Shown: piece by piece, positions 52,467 to 60,875 of the stretch | Numbering within the stretch: position 1 is the first letter of the stretch | How the letters are laid out: each line of letters starts with the position of its first letter | Assembly: GCF_001747095.1 (NCBI RefSeq) | Contig: NZ_MDGP01000001.1 | Location: forward strand, 3,331,001 to 3,395,000 | DNA: 64,000 nt | From: Roseivirga sp. 4D4 | Lineage (GTDB): Bacteria; Bacteroidota; Bacteroidia; Cytophagales; Cyclobacteriaceae | Direction: 5' to 3' | Translations under genes and position numbers: made by a program | The notes under the pieces: generated by a model | Database searches by the model: none | Seen by the model: the letters and a program-made list of their open reading frames with translations, nothing else | Told to the model about the DNA's origin: nothing

Positions 52467-52901
52467 ATGAAGAGAGAAGAAACTGTAGATCACCAAATAA
52501 AAATGTGCTGGCATGCCATTTACCGAATGTATAATCAACAGGCGGTACAACATGAAAGCACCACGTCCATGGCCTTCGTGGTATTGAACATTGATCCGAC
52601 AGAAGGCACTCCCGCAACTAAGATTGCTCCATTAATGGGCTTAGAGTCAAGAAGCTTGACACGAATGCTAAAAAGCATGGAAGAGAAGGGCTTTATCTAC
52701 CGAGAGAAAGACCCAAATGATGGTCGTTCAGTCAGAATTTTTCTCACAGAAACAGGCCAGGAAAAGAGGAGAGTTTCAAGAGAAACGGTTATTCGATTTA
52801 ATGAAGTCATTCGGCAATCGATTGCACCTGAAAAGCTTGACGCCTTCTTTGAGGTAATAACTAAGATTAATCAATTGATAGATTCAAAATCAATATTCTA
52901 A
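52467..52901 (+). CDS. MarR-family transcriptional regulator
   Basis: A 144-residue winged-helix regulator. The DNA-binding part is TKIAPLMGLESRSLTRMLKSMEEKGFIYREKDPNDGRSVRIFLTETG-like, with the typical Asp/Arg of the wing (DPNDGRSVRIF, ~83-93). It is 4 bases from the fadN-like start, so it heads the fatty-acid operon. By position it should sense fatty acids or acyl-CoA and repress the operon. Confidence 0.9.
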   Translation: MKREETVDHQIKMCWHAIYRMYNQQAVQHESTTSMAFVVLNIDPTEGTPATKIAPLMGLESRSLTRMLKSMEEKGFIYREKDPNDGRSVRIFLTETGQEKRRVSRETVIRFNEVIRQSIAPEKLDAFFEVITKINQLIDSKSIF

Positions 52902-52905
52902 ACAC

Positions 52906-55290
52906 ATGAGTCGAAGTATTAAGAAAGTAGCAGTATTAGGTTCTGGAGTAATGGGCTCTAGGATAGCTTGTCATTTCGCTAATATCGGTGTTGAAGTATT
53001 GCTGTTGGATATCGTTCCAAGAGACTTGGCCGAAGATCAAAAAGCCAACCCAGCAGCACGAAACAAAATTGTAAATGATGCACTCCAATTTGCATTGAAG
53101 TCTAAGCCTTCACCTATCTACGACAAGTCATTTGCCCAGCGTATTAAGACGGGCAACTTTGAAGATGACATGTCGAAAATATCCAGTGTCGATTGGATCA
53201 TTGAAGTGGTTGTGGAAAGGCTTGATATTAAGAAGATCATCTTTGATCAAGTCGAGCAGTATAGAAAACCCGGCACATTAATTACATCGAATACCTCGGG
53301 TATTCCTATGCACATGATGTCCGAAGGAAGAAGTGAAGACTTCCAGAAGCACTTTTGTGGAACGCACTTCTTTAACCCACCAAGGTATTTGAGGTTGCTG
53401 GAGATTATTCCAGGTCCAAAAACAGATTCAGAGATCATAGACTATTTGATGCATTATGGTGATCTATACTTAGGCAAGGAAACCGTGCTATGTAAAGACA
53501 CTCCTGCATTTATCGCCAATCGAATTGGTATTTACGCCATCATGTCGGCCATGCATACCATACAAGATATGGGCTTGACGGTGGGCGAAGTAGATCGTAT
53601 GACCGGACCGATTATTGGTCGGGCCAAGTCAGCCACTTTCCGCACGATGGATGTGGTTGGTTTGGATACAACTGTTAATGTTGCGAACAACCTCTATGCT
53701 GGCCTTCCGAATGACGAATCTAAGGAGGCTTTCGTGCTACCGGGCATTGTTAAAGAAGTTCACGAAAGAGGTTGGTTTGGTGATAAATCCGGACAAGGTT
53801 ACTTCAAGAAATCGAAGGACGCCAATGGCAAAAGAGTAATTCAGGAACTCGACCTTAAAACCTTCGAATACGGAGATAGAACAAGGGCTAAGTTCAAGGC
53901 GCTTGAGGCAGTAAAGGATGAAGAGAACCTAAAAACCAGAATTAAAACACTCGTCAACTTTGATGATAAGGCGGGTGAGTTTTACAGAAAGACATTCTAC
54001 GATACGTTCAAATACGTGACTTATCGTATCCCAGAAATTTCTGACGAGCTATTCAGAATAGACCAGGCCGTTTGTGCAGGCTTTGCATGGCAAATGGGTC
54101 CTTTCGATACTTGGGATTTATTGGGTGTTAGATCCGTAGTTGAGCAGATGGAAGGCATAGACATGAAGCCAGCAGCTTGGGTTTATGAGATGCTAGATGC
54201 GGGTCACGAGTCATTCTATAAAATTGAGAATGGTATCAAGAAGTACTATGACATTCCATCCAAGGCATACAAAACCATTCCAGGTACTGAAGATCTGATA
54301 ATCCTTGAAAACATCCGAGAAACCAATAAGGTATGGGGGAATGCAGGCGCATCTATCTTCGACATTGGAGATGGTGTATTATGCTTGGAGTTCCATACCA
54401 AAATGAACGCCATTGGGCAGGAAGTGATCGAAGGTATCGAAACGGCTATTTCAATGGCAGAGAAAGATTACAAAGGCTTGGTGATCGGTAACGAAGGAGA
54501 GAACTTCTCTGCAGGTGCCAATCTGGCAATGCTCTTTATGTTCGCAGGAGACCAAGAATTTGACGAAGTCAACCTCATGGTGGCACAGTTCCAGAATACC
54601 ATGAAGAGGGCTAAGTTCTCATCTATTCCTGTGGTTTCTGCACCGGCAGGCTTGGCACTGGGTGGAGGTTGCGAACTGTCTCTTCACTGCGATGCCATTC
54701 AGGCACATGCGGAAACCTATATTGGTTTGGTAGAAGTTGGTGTTGGTTTGATCCCGGGCGGTGGTGGAACCAAAGAGTTGACCATGAGGGTGGCCGACTC
54801 CATTGAAGGAGGAGATCCAGAACTCAATCGCTTGCAAGAAGCATTTATGAATATCGCTACGGCCAAGGTTGCTACCTCAGCGGAAGAAGCCAGAGCCATG
54901 CACATCTTGAGACCGCAAGATGGCATTACGCTAAATCGCAAGCGACTCTTAACGGATGCAAAAGCGAAAGTTTTAGAGATGCACGAAGCGGGCTATACCC
55001 AACCAATGGAGAGAAAGGATATCAAAGTACAGGGACGAACAGGCCTAGCACTCTTTGAAGCAGGTATCAACGGTATGCTCTTGGGGAATTATATCTCGGA
55101 GCACGATGCAAAGATTGCACGCAAACTTGGTTGGATCATGTGTGGAGGAGACTTGACCTATCCGCAAAAAGTATCGGAACAGTATTTACTGGATTTAGAG
55201 CGACAAATGTTTGTCGAGTTAACGGCAGAACCGAAAACACTCGAAAGAATTCACAGTATTCTTTTCAAGGGTAAACCTTTAAGAAACTAG
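52906..55290 (+). CDS. fadN: 3-Hydroxyacyl-CoA dehydrogenase/enoyl-CoA hydratase fusion (FadN-like)
   Basis: A 794-residue bifunctional beta-oxidation enzyme. The 3-hydroxyacyl-CoA dehydrogenase part comes first: NAD-binding loop VLGSGVMGSRIA (9-20), GTHFFNPPRYLRLLEIIPG and the C-terminal substrate domains to ~460. The enoyl-CoA hydratase part follows (~475-750) with the oxyanion segments NFSAGANL and GLALGGGCEL and GLVEVGVGLIPGGGGTKE. This order is that of Bacillus FadN and the reverse of E. coli FadB/FadJ. It works with the thiolase and acyl-CoA dehydrogenase encoded downstream. Confidence 0.93.
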   Translation: MSRSIKKVAVLGSGVMGSRIACHFANIGVEVLLLDIVPRDLAEDQKANPAARNKIVNDALQFALKSKPSPIYDKSFAQRIKTGNFEDDMSKISSVDWIIEVVVERLDIKKIIFDQVEQYRKPGTLITSNTSGIPMHMMSEGRSEDFQKHFCGTHFFNPPRYLRLLEIIPGPKTDSEIIDYLMHYGDLYLGKETVLCKDTPAFIANRIGIYAIMSAMHTIQDMGLTVGEVDRMTGPIIGRAKSATFRTMDVVGLDTTVNVANNLYAGLPNDESKEAFVLPGIVKEVHERGWFGDKSGQGYFKKSKDANGKRVIQELDLKTFEYGDRTRAKFKALEAVKDEENLKTRIKTLVNFDDKAGEFYRKTFYDTFKYVTYRIPEISDELFRIDQAVCAGFAWQMGPFDTWDLLGVRSVVEQMEGIDMKPAAWVYEMLDAGHESFYKIENGIKKYYDIPSKAYKTIPGTEDLIILENIRETNKVWGNAGASIFDIGDGVLCLEFHTKMNAIGQEVIEGIETAISMAEKDYKGLVIGNEGENFSAGANLAMLFMFAGDQEFDEVNLMVAQFQNTMKRAKFSSIPVVSAPAGLALGGGCELSLHCDAIQAHAETYIGLVEVGVGLIPGGGGTKELTMRVADSIEGGDPELNRLQEAFMNIATAKVATSAEEARAMHILRPQDGITLNRKRLLTDAKAKVLEMHEAGYTQPMERKDIKVQGRTGLALFEAGINGMLLGNYISEHDAKIARKLGWIMCGGDLTYPQKVSEQYLLDLERQMFVELTAEPKTLERIHSILFKGKPLRN

Positions 55291-55292
55291 AT

Positions 55293-55685
55293 ATCAGATT
55301 TTAGACATTAGACTCATGCACAACTTTAAAGAACTGAAAGTATGGCAAAAGGCGAGAATAATGGTCAAGGAAGTTTATGTGGTAACCGCTGGGCTTCCGA
55401 AGAGTGAGAAATACAACTTGATATCACAGATGCAATCATGTGCCGTATCTGTGATGTCGAATATAGCAGAAGGTGCTGGAAGAGGGACAGACAATGACTT
55501 TGCCCGTTTTCTGGATATGGCACTAGGCTCATCTTATGAGCTGGAAAGCCAATTAATTGTATCAGCAGACTTGAGTTATTTAGAGAGTTCTGCATTTGAC
55601 GAGATGACGGCCAAATTATCTGAAGTACAAAGAATGATAATTGGTTTAATGAATAAACTAAGAGGTCAATAGTCTAATATCTGAT
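55293..55685. mobile_element. Inverted-repeat-bounded four-helix-bundle cassette 1
   Basis: The region begins with ATCAGAT + TTTAGAC + ATTAGACT (55293-55314) and ends with AGTCTAATATCTGAT (55671-55685). The right end is the exact reverse complement of the left end once the 7-base TTTAGAC unit is removed. The whole interval between is the four-helix-bundle gene. This looks like a compact cassette inserted between fadN and the thiolase gene; further ATCTAAT-like units follow up to 55706. Mobility is inferred. Confidence 0.5.
55316..55672 (+). CDS. Four-helix-bundle protein (S23/IVP family) 1
   Basis: A 118-residue protein of the 23S rRNA-intervening-sequence (S23) family, also related to the accessory protein Avd of diversity-generating retroelements. 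Signatures are the start MHNFKELKVWQKARIM, the QMQSCAVSVMSNIAEGAGR segment (~43-61) and the helix ALGSSYELESQL. The family forms pentameric helical bundles and its cellular role is unclear. It sits inside the beta-oxidation operon, where it has no obvious metabolic function, and is bounded by inverted repeats. A paralogue lies 1.6 kb downstream. Confidence 0.9.
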   Translation: MHNFKELKVWQKARIMVKEVYVVTAGLPKSEKYNLISQMQSCAVSVMSNIAEGAGRGTDNDFARFLDMALGSSYELESQLIVSADLSYLESSAFDEMTAKLSEVQRMIIGLMNKLRGQ

Positions 55686-55705
55686 CTCTATAATCTAATA
55701 ATCTA

Positions 55706-56884
55706 ATGAATGCATATATAGTAGCAGGATATAGGACGGCAGTAGGTAGGGGTAAAAGAAGTGTTTTGAAAACAGTTCGCCCTGATGATATGGCTGCCGA
55801 TGTAATAAAGCATTTGGTAAGCCAGGTAGATGGCTTTGACGCGAAACGCGTGGATGATTTGATCGTGGGTAACGCGGTCCCAGAAGCAGAGCAAGGCATG
55901 CAAATGGCCAGAATGATTTCACTCTTGTCATTGCCGATCGAAGTACCTGGAGTTACGGTCAATAGATATTGTGGTTCAGGCCTCGAAGCGATTGCTTTGG
56001 CTTCAGCCAGAGTACATGCAGGAACGGCAGACTGCATCATTGCAGGCGGAACCGAATCCATGTCGATGGTTCCAGTGATGGGATACAAAACAGCCTTGAA
56101 CTACAAATTGGCCACCGAGCATAACGACTATTATCTCAGCATGGGTTTAACTGCTGAGCAGGTAGCCAAGGAATTCAATATCAATAGAGAAGAAGCCGAT
56201 CAATTTGCACTGGATTCACATACCAAGGCAGTGGCGGCACAAGCGGCCGGCAAGTTTGACGATGAAATTGTACCGATTAAGGTCACGGACAAAGTAGTTG
56301 GTCCTGATGGAAAAATTCACGAGAAGTCATACACGGTTGATAAGGACGAAGGACCTCGAGGAGACACATCCATGGATGTACTCGGTGGTTTGAGACCCGT
56401 GTTCGCACAAGGCGGGCAGGTAACCGCTGGTAACTCTTCACCAGTTTCAGATGGTGCTTCATTTGTGATGGTAATGTCTGAGCGAATGGTAAAAGAGTTG
56501 AAGCTAGAGCCAATCGCTAGAATGGTGACTTACACAGCGATCGGGGTACACCCACGAATCATGGGTATCGGTCCAGTGGAGGCGGTGCCAAAAGCCCTGA
56601 AGCAAGCAGGCTTGAAACAATCCGATTTAGACTTGATCGAGCTAAATGAAGCATTTGCCGCGCAATCTTTGGCAGTCATCAAAGAGCTCGACTTAGATCG
56701 TTCAAAGTTAAACGTGAACGGAGGAGCAATTGCATTAGGCCATCCACTGGGTTGTTCAGGAGCCAAGCTTTCGGTACAGCTTTTCAACGAGATGAGGAGA
56801 ATGGGTAATGCCAAATATGGTATGGTGACCGCATGTGTTGGTGGTGGCCAGGGAGTAGCAGGAATCTACGAGTTTCTGAAATAG
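55706..56884 (+). CDS. fadA: Acetyl-CoA acyltransferase (thiolase)
   Basis: A 392-residue thiolase. The acyl-carrying Cys89 is in NRYCGSGLEA, the HPLGCSGAKL loop holds the conserved His and Cys, and VTACVGGGQGVAG near the C-terminus supplies the second catalytic cysteine. It cleaves 3-oxoacyl-CoA to acetyl-CoA in the last step of beta-oxidation. It belongs to the same operon as the FadN-like fusion and the acyl-CoA dehydrogenase, with a four-helix gene on each side. Confidence 0.95.
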   Translation: MNAYIVAGYRTAVGRGKRSVLKTVRPDDMAADVIKHLVSQVDGFDAKRVDDLIVGNAVPEAEQGMQMARMISLLSLPIEVPGVTVNRYCGSGLEAIALASARVHAGTADCIIAGGTESMSMVPVMGYKTALNYKLATEHNDYYLSMGLTAEQVAKEFNINREEADQFALDSHTKAVAAQAAGKFDDEIVPIKVTDKVVGPDGKIHEKSYTVDKDEGPRGDTSMDVLGGLRPVFAQGGQVTAGNSSPVSDGASFVMVMSERMVKELKLEPIARMVTYTAIGVHPRIMGIGPVEAVPKALKQAGLKQSDLDLIELNEAFAAQSLAVIKELDLDRSKLNVNGGAIALGHPLGCSGAKLSVQLFNEMRRMGNAKYGMVTACVGGGQGVAGIYEFLK

Positions 56885-56890
56885 TATAGC

Positions 56891-57307
56891 GTAATGAGTA
56901 GTGCGTATTGAGACTACTCACATTTGAATAAACAGATGCATAATTATAAAGAGCTCAAAATATGGCAGAAGGCCATTGAGTTGGCAGAGAAAGTTTATCA
57001 GTCAACTCAGGGTTTCCCCAGTGACGAGAGGTTTGGGTTGACGAGCCAACTAAGAAGAGCTTCAGTGTCTGTGAGTTCAAATATTGCTGAAGGTGCTGGT
57101 AGGAATACTAAAGGAGAATTCAACCAGATGTTAGGAATTGCATATGGCTCTTTGTGTGAAATAGAAACACAATTGATCATAGCAAAGAGATTAGAATTAT
57201 TGAATATGGAAATGTTTGAAGTATTGACCAGTGAGATTGATCAACTACAAAAGATGATTTTTAACCTAAAGAAATCGCTTAAGTAATCAATACTCACTAC
57301 CCAGTAC
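56891..57307. mobile_element. Inverted-repeat-bounded four-helix-bundle cassette 2
   Basis: The segment 56891-56912 matches the reverse complement of 57286-57307 in 18 of 22 positions. Each side also has further TACTCA/TATTGAG units. The repeats differ in sequence from those of cassette 1, yet the arrangement is the same: repeat, gene, inverted repeat. It separates thiolase and acyl-CoA dehydrogenase genes. Confidence 0.5.
56936..57286 (+). CDS. Four-helix-bundle protein (S23/IVP family) 2
   Basis: The ATG at 56936 (MHNYKELKIWQKA) is chosen because it matches the start of the paralogue at 55316; an in-frame TTG lies 12 bases upstream. The 116-residue protein has the same pattern, QLRRASVSVSSNIAEGAGR and GIAYGSLCEIETQL. 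The two proteins are clearly related but not near-identical, so they are separate family members rather than a recent duplication. Confidence 0.9.
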   Translation: MHNYKELKIWQKAIELAEKVYQSTQGFPSDERFGLTSQLRRASVSVSSNIAEGAGRNTKGEFNQMLGIAYGSLCEIETQLIIAKRLELLNMEMFEVLTSEIDQLQKMIFNLKKSLK

Positions 57308-57334
57308 TCAATACTAATAACGAAATACAATCAC

Positions 57335-59140
57335 ATGACTACAGTTACTAAACGTTCAATCAAAGGAGGCGAATTTCTCGTCAGAGAAACAGACGCCCAG
57401 GAAGTCTTCATTCCAGAAGAGTTTTCCGAAGAGCAAAAAATGATGGCGCAAGCCTGTCAAGATTTTATCGATACCGAAATTACCCCAAAGGCGGACGAGA
57501 TCGATAGCATGAAAGACCCTGAGTTGGTTCCGCAAATCTTCAAGAAAGCGGGAGAACTAGGTCTACTAGGTATTTCCGTCCCAGAGAACTATGGCGGGTT
57601 GGGCATGAGCTTTAATACAGGCATGCTCATCGCGGATATTATCGGTGCGGCAGGTTCTTTTTCTACAACATACGGAGCCCACACGGGTATCGGTACACTA
57701 CCGATTTTGTATTACGGAAACGAGGAACAAAAACAGAAATACCTTCCATTATTGGCTACGGGACAGTGGGCAGCCTGTTACTGTTTGACGGAACCTGATG
57801 CAGGTTCTGATGCGAATTCTGGGAAGACTAAAGCGGTACTTTCAGAAGACGGAAGTCATTACAAAATCACGGGTCAGAAAATGTGGATCTCCAATGCAGG
57901 GTTCGCAGACCTCTTTATCGTTTTCGCGAAAATCGAAGACGATAAGAACCTTACCGCCTTCATCGTAGAAAAATCTTTCAATGGCATTACCATGAACGAT
58001 GAAGAGAAGAAACTCGGAATCAAGGGTTCTTCTACCCGTCAGGTATTCTTCAACGACACGGAAGTGCCGGTGGAGAACATGCTTTCAGAAAGGCAAAACG
58101 GATTTAAGATTGCGGTAAATATCCTGAACATTGGCCGAATCAAACTCGGTGCAGGTGTATTGGGTGGTTGCAGAACAGTCATCTCTCAAGCGACACAGTA
58201 CGCGAATGAAAGAAAGCAATTCAATGTTTCGATCTCCAGCTTTGGTGCGATTAAGCATAAGCTAGCCGAAATGGCCACCCGTGTTTATGTAACAGAGTCA
58301 TTGGATTATAGAGCAGGCCAAAACATTGAAGACAAGATCAATGATCTTACGGCTTCAGGCATGGATGACGCTCAGGCCAAACTAAAAGGGGTCGAGCAGT
58401 TTGCTATTGAATGTGCGATCGGAAAGATTCACAGTTCAGAAGTACTTGACTATGTAGTTGACCAGGGCCTTCAGGTATATGGAGGAATGGGATACTCGGC
58501 AGACGCACCAATGGAGCGTGCGTACAGAGATGCCCGTATTGCAAGAATTTACGAAGGGACCAACGAGATCAACCGCATGTTAATGATTGGTATGATCCTT
58601 AAGCGTGCGATGAAAGGCGAACTCAATATGTTTGAGCCAGCGATGGCCGTGTCGAAAGAATTGACTGCAGTACCGACTTTCTCTACGATTGACAAGTCAG
58701 TACTTTTCAACGCAGAGAAGGAAGTCATCAAAAACCTAAAGAAGGTCTTCCTAATGGTGGGTGGTAAAGCTGCGATGGCTTTACAAGATCGCATCGAGGA
58801 TGAGCAAGAGGTCATGATGAACCTGGCGGATATTCTCATCGAGATTTATGCAGTAGAATCTGCCATGTTAAGAACCGAGAAGCTGATCAGCCTAAGAGGC
58901 GAAGAAGCTTGCGCGGACTACATTGCGATGACGCAAATCTACATGGCGCAAGCTGTAGATAGAATCAACGCTGCTGCAAAAGAAGCCATTGCCTCATTCA
59001 CAAAAGGAGATGAGCAAAAGGTAATGCTAATGGGCTTAAAGCGATTCACTAAAATGGATTTGGTGAACACCAAAGAGCTCAGAAGACAAGTAGCTGATAC
59101 CATGATCAAAGAAGGTAAATTCCCATACTTCTTCGCTTAG
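57335..59140 (+). CDS. Acyl-CoA dehydrogenase
   Basis: A 601-residue acyl-CoA dehydrogenase of the long form (core ~400 residues plus a ~180-residue helical C-terminal extension). Features are the CYCLTEPDAGSDAN flavin segment, the GIKGSSTRQVFFNDTEVP segment, the QVYGGMGYSADAPMERAYRDARI helix and RIYEGTNEINRM with the likely catalytic Glu. The long type resembles FadE-like VLCAD/ACAD9-class enzymes and Bacillus FadE. It does the first step of beta-oxidation with FAD and is the last gene of the operon. Electron acceptor is presumably ETF encoded elsewhere. Confidence 0.94.
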   Translation: MTTVTKRSIKGGEFLVRETDAQEVFIPEEFSEEQKMMAQACQDFIDTEITPKADEIDSMKDPELVPQIFKKAGELGLLGISVPENYGGLGMSFNTGMLIADIIGAAGSFSTTYGAHTGIGTLPILYYGNEEQKQKYLPLLATGQWAACYCLTEPDAGSDANSGKTKAVLSEDGSHYKITGQKMWISNAGFADLFIVFAKIEDDKNLTAFIVEKSFNGITMNDEEKKLGIKGSSTRQVFFNDTEVPVENMLSERQNGFKIAVNILNIGRIKLGAGVLGGCRTVISQATQYANERKQFNVSISSFGAIKHKLAEMATRVYVTESLDYRAGQNIEDKINDLTASGMDDAQAKLKGVEQFAIECAIGKIHSSEVLDYVVDQGLQVYGGMGYSADAPMERAYRDARIARIYEGTNEINRMLMIGMILKRAMKGELNMFEPAMAVSKELTAVPTFSTIDKSVLFNAEKEVIKNLKKVFLMVGGKAAMALQDRIEDEQEVMMNLADILIEIYAVESAMLRTEKLISLRGEEACADYIAMTQIYMAQAVDRINAAAKEAIASFTKGDEQKVMLMGLKRFTKMDLVNTKELRRQVADTMIKEGKFPYFFA

Positions 59141-59143
59141 CCT

Positions 59144-59440
59144 GTCCTCCCCTTGGGGAGCCTGCCTGTCGGCAGACAGGGTGGCCGCAGGTCGGAGGGG
59201 GTATACCTCTTTTAAGATAAATGTCTTTTGGACACCAGGGCCCAGCCCTCTAAACAAATAAAAGGCGAACCATACGGTTCGCTTTTTTTATTCACGAGTC
59301 CAAATCCTCCCCCAAACTGGGGAGCCTGCCTGTCGGCAGACAGGGTGAACGAACGCTTACGCTGAAGCTTCAGCGCAGGCGCAAAGCCGGAGTTGGCCTT
59401 GTCCTCCCCTTGGGGAGGTGCTCGAAGAGCGGAGGGGGTA
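59144..59440. repeat. Intergenic repeat cluster (CCTCCCC..GGAGGGGG units)
   Basis: Three related units lie here (about 59146-59201, 59305-59397 and 59402-59437). Each opens with CCTCCCC...GGGGAG and two close with GGAGGGGG, so each can fold back. Units 1 and 2 share an identical 29-base stretch (59155-59183 and 59319-59347) that contains CCTGTCGGCAGACAGG, a self-pairing palindrome. A perfect 16-base palindrome, CGCTGAAGCTTCAGCG, is at 59360-59375. These resemble the G/C-rich dispersed intergenic repeats seen in many Bacteroidota genomes. Confidence 0.75.
59265..59289 (+). terminator. Rho-independent terminator after the beta-oxidation operon
   Basis: GCGAACC pairs with GGTTCGC around an ATAC loop and is followed by a T run. 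It lies between repeat units 1 and 2, 125 bases after the acyl-CoA dehydrogenase stop. Confidence 0.8.
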
Positions 59441-59834
59441 AACACGAAAGAGGCCTCAATACCAATGGGTGCTTAGGTACCGAGAACCCCTTATCGCTTT
59501 ACACCAAACACAACCTAAAAATCATATCAAAGGACCAACACCTCAACCGCCCACCATCTGTGAGACGGTACAAGCTCCGTAAAGAGGTATTGAGCTCATT
59601 GATCAGTTGATGTTTGTTTCTTCCCTATCCTATCATGGTTCAGAGAAAATCAGTAGTCAATTGAGTCGTATGATATAGTTGTTTTATACATCCATATAAT
59701 TGCTTAAATGTATTTTAAATAATACTATAAAACAAACTTAGTATAATTAAAGTGAATCAAAGTGCTGTTAAAAGCTATTGCAAACAAGAAGCGATAAGCC
59801 ATTAATTTGATAATTTGGAGTAAACAAGCTCCAC
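59441..59834. other. AT-rich intergenic region before the restriction-modification island
   Basis: I see no convincing gene. A short open frame (59410-59610) starts inside the repeats and has no recognisable protein pattern, though its end (RRYKLRKEVLSSLIS) could be the relic of a lost gene. From ~59640 the sequence is strongly AT-rich. Just before the Xre start, TGGAG and CTCCA (59816-59833) form a short inverted repeat overlapping the ribosome-binding region, possibly an autoregulatory operator. Confidence 0.5.
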
Positions 59835-60041
59835 ATGACCAAGAAACTGAACCGGATCAAGGCCGTACTGGCCGAGACGGGCCGCACCAATCTATGGCTA
59901 GCCGAACAGCTAGATGTAAATAAAACCACTGTCTCCAAGTGGTGTACTAACGAAATGCAACCCCGCATAGACATGCTCTCTCGCATTGCCGAAAAACTCG
60001 ATGTAGATATTAGAGAGCTGTTGGTGGGGACTAAGAGTTAG
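59835..60041 (+). CDS. Small Xre-family helix-turn-helix regulator
   Basis: A 68-residue protein consisting of one helix-turn-helix (NLWLAEQLDVNKTTVSKWCTNEMQPRIDMLSRIAEKLDVDIRELLV). Such small Xre proteins stand beside type II restriction-modification genes in many Bacteroidota. It precedes the first nuclease gene by 87 bases and is likely to control it. Confidence 0.85.
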   Translation: MTKKLNRIKAVLAETGRTNLWLAEQLDVNKTTVSKWCTNEMQPRIDMLSRIAEKLDVDIRELLVGTKS

Positions 60042-60128
60042 GTTTCCTAAAGCATTTGGAAGCTTAAATTGATGGTATCCATGTGCCATCTTGCAGTTTG
60101 GATTTATTATATTTCTTTTTTGATCATT

Positions 60129-60875
60129 ATGTCAAATTATTACAAAAACCCCGAAGTACTCACAGTTTTTGGATACGAAGTTTACTTCACACGTTTTGCA
60201 GACTCAATTATCAAGGATCATTTTCAGGATGCTCTATCAGATTTAGAGAAGGTACTTGAAGAGTTCCAAATTACTGAGGCACAACTAATTTCTGCTGGTG
60301 GAGGGTTAAGCTCAATAACACAAAACCTTAGAGACAAACTTTATGAGCACAACTGGGAAAAGATCAATATTGAGAGTGAGCATAAGGTACGAGAAAAAGT
60401 GCTTACCTCTGAAAGCCATGAGATTGATCATTACAAGGAGTTTGGCAAAGGAAATATTGGCTTAGAAATCGAGTGGAACAATAAGGACCCATTCTTTGAT
60501 AGAGATTTAGAAAACTTTAGAAAGCTACATCAACTAGGAGAACTTACGCTTGGTATAATAATCACCCGTGGCGAAAGCCTTCAGCAGGAGTTGATAGAAG
60601 TATATAAAAGATTTCTGAACGATATATACCCTTATAGTATTGAGCAATTGTCAGAAAAGTTAAGTTTATCCCAGAAGGCAAGTGCAAGAATATCGAATAT
60701 GGTAAGTTTTGATCGAGAAGAGTCAGTCGCTGCCATTGCACGTTTATTATGCTCATCCAAGTATGGAACCTCAACTACACACATGCAGAAACTGACTACT
60801 AGAATGGACAGAGGCGTGGGTGATCCTTGCCCATGTGTCTTGATTGGAATAGGGAAGGAAAGAATCTCTGCTTAA
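60129..60875 (+). CDS. Type II restriction endonuclease, BglII/BamHI-like, nuclease 1
   Basis: The ATG at 60129 (MSNYYKNPEV) is preferred; the frame is open from 60069 with a hydrophobic stretch that looks non-coding. The 248-residue protein carries Asp100, then GLEIEWNNKDPFFDRDLENF with Glu113 and Glu115. D-x12-E-x-E followed by WNNKD resembles the BglII/BstYI/BamHI group, whose enzymes cut GATC-centred sites. BamHI has the same E-x-E form. The stop overlaps the next nuclease start (TAATG). The site recognised here is unknown. Confidence 0.8.
   Translation: MSNYYKNPEVLTVFGYEVYFTRFADSIIKDHFQDALSDLEKVLEEFQITEAQLISAGGGLSSITQNLRDKLYEHNWEKINIESEHKVREKVLTSESHEIDHYKEFGKGNIGLEIEWNNKDPFFDRDLENFRKLHQLGELTLGIIITRGESLQQELIEVYKRFLNDIYPYSIEQLSEKLSLSQKASARISNMVSFDREESVAAIARLLCSSKYGTSTTHMQKLTTRMDRGVGDPCPCVLIGIGKERISA

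Noticed and set aside
55666..56088. 140-codon open frame antisense to the thiolase gene
   Set aside because: It covers the thiolase start and active-site coding region on the other strand, without homology-like motifs.
59146..59437. Possible CRISPR array
   Set aside because: Units are few, unequal in length and spacing, self-pairing, and no cas gene is near; they fit dispersed intergenic repeats.
59036..59445. Two overlapping minus-strand frames in the intergenic repeats
   Set aside because: Their sequences are translations of the repeat units (for example LSADRQAPQ twice), not proteins.
60069..60128. N-terminal extension of nuclease 1
   Set aside because: The 20 extra residues are hydrophobic and unlike related nucleases; ATG 60129 gives a start that matches the family better.
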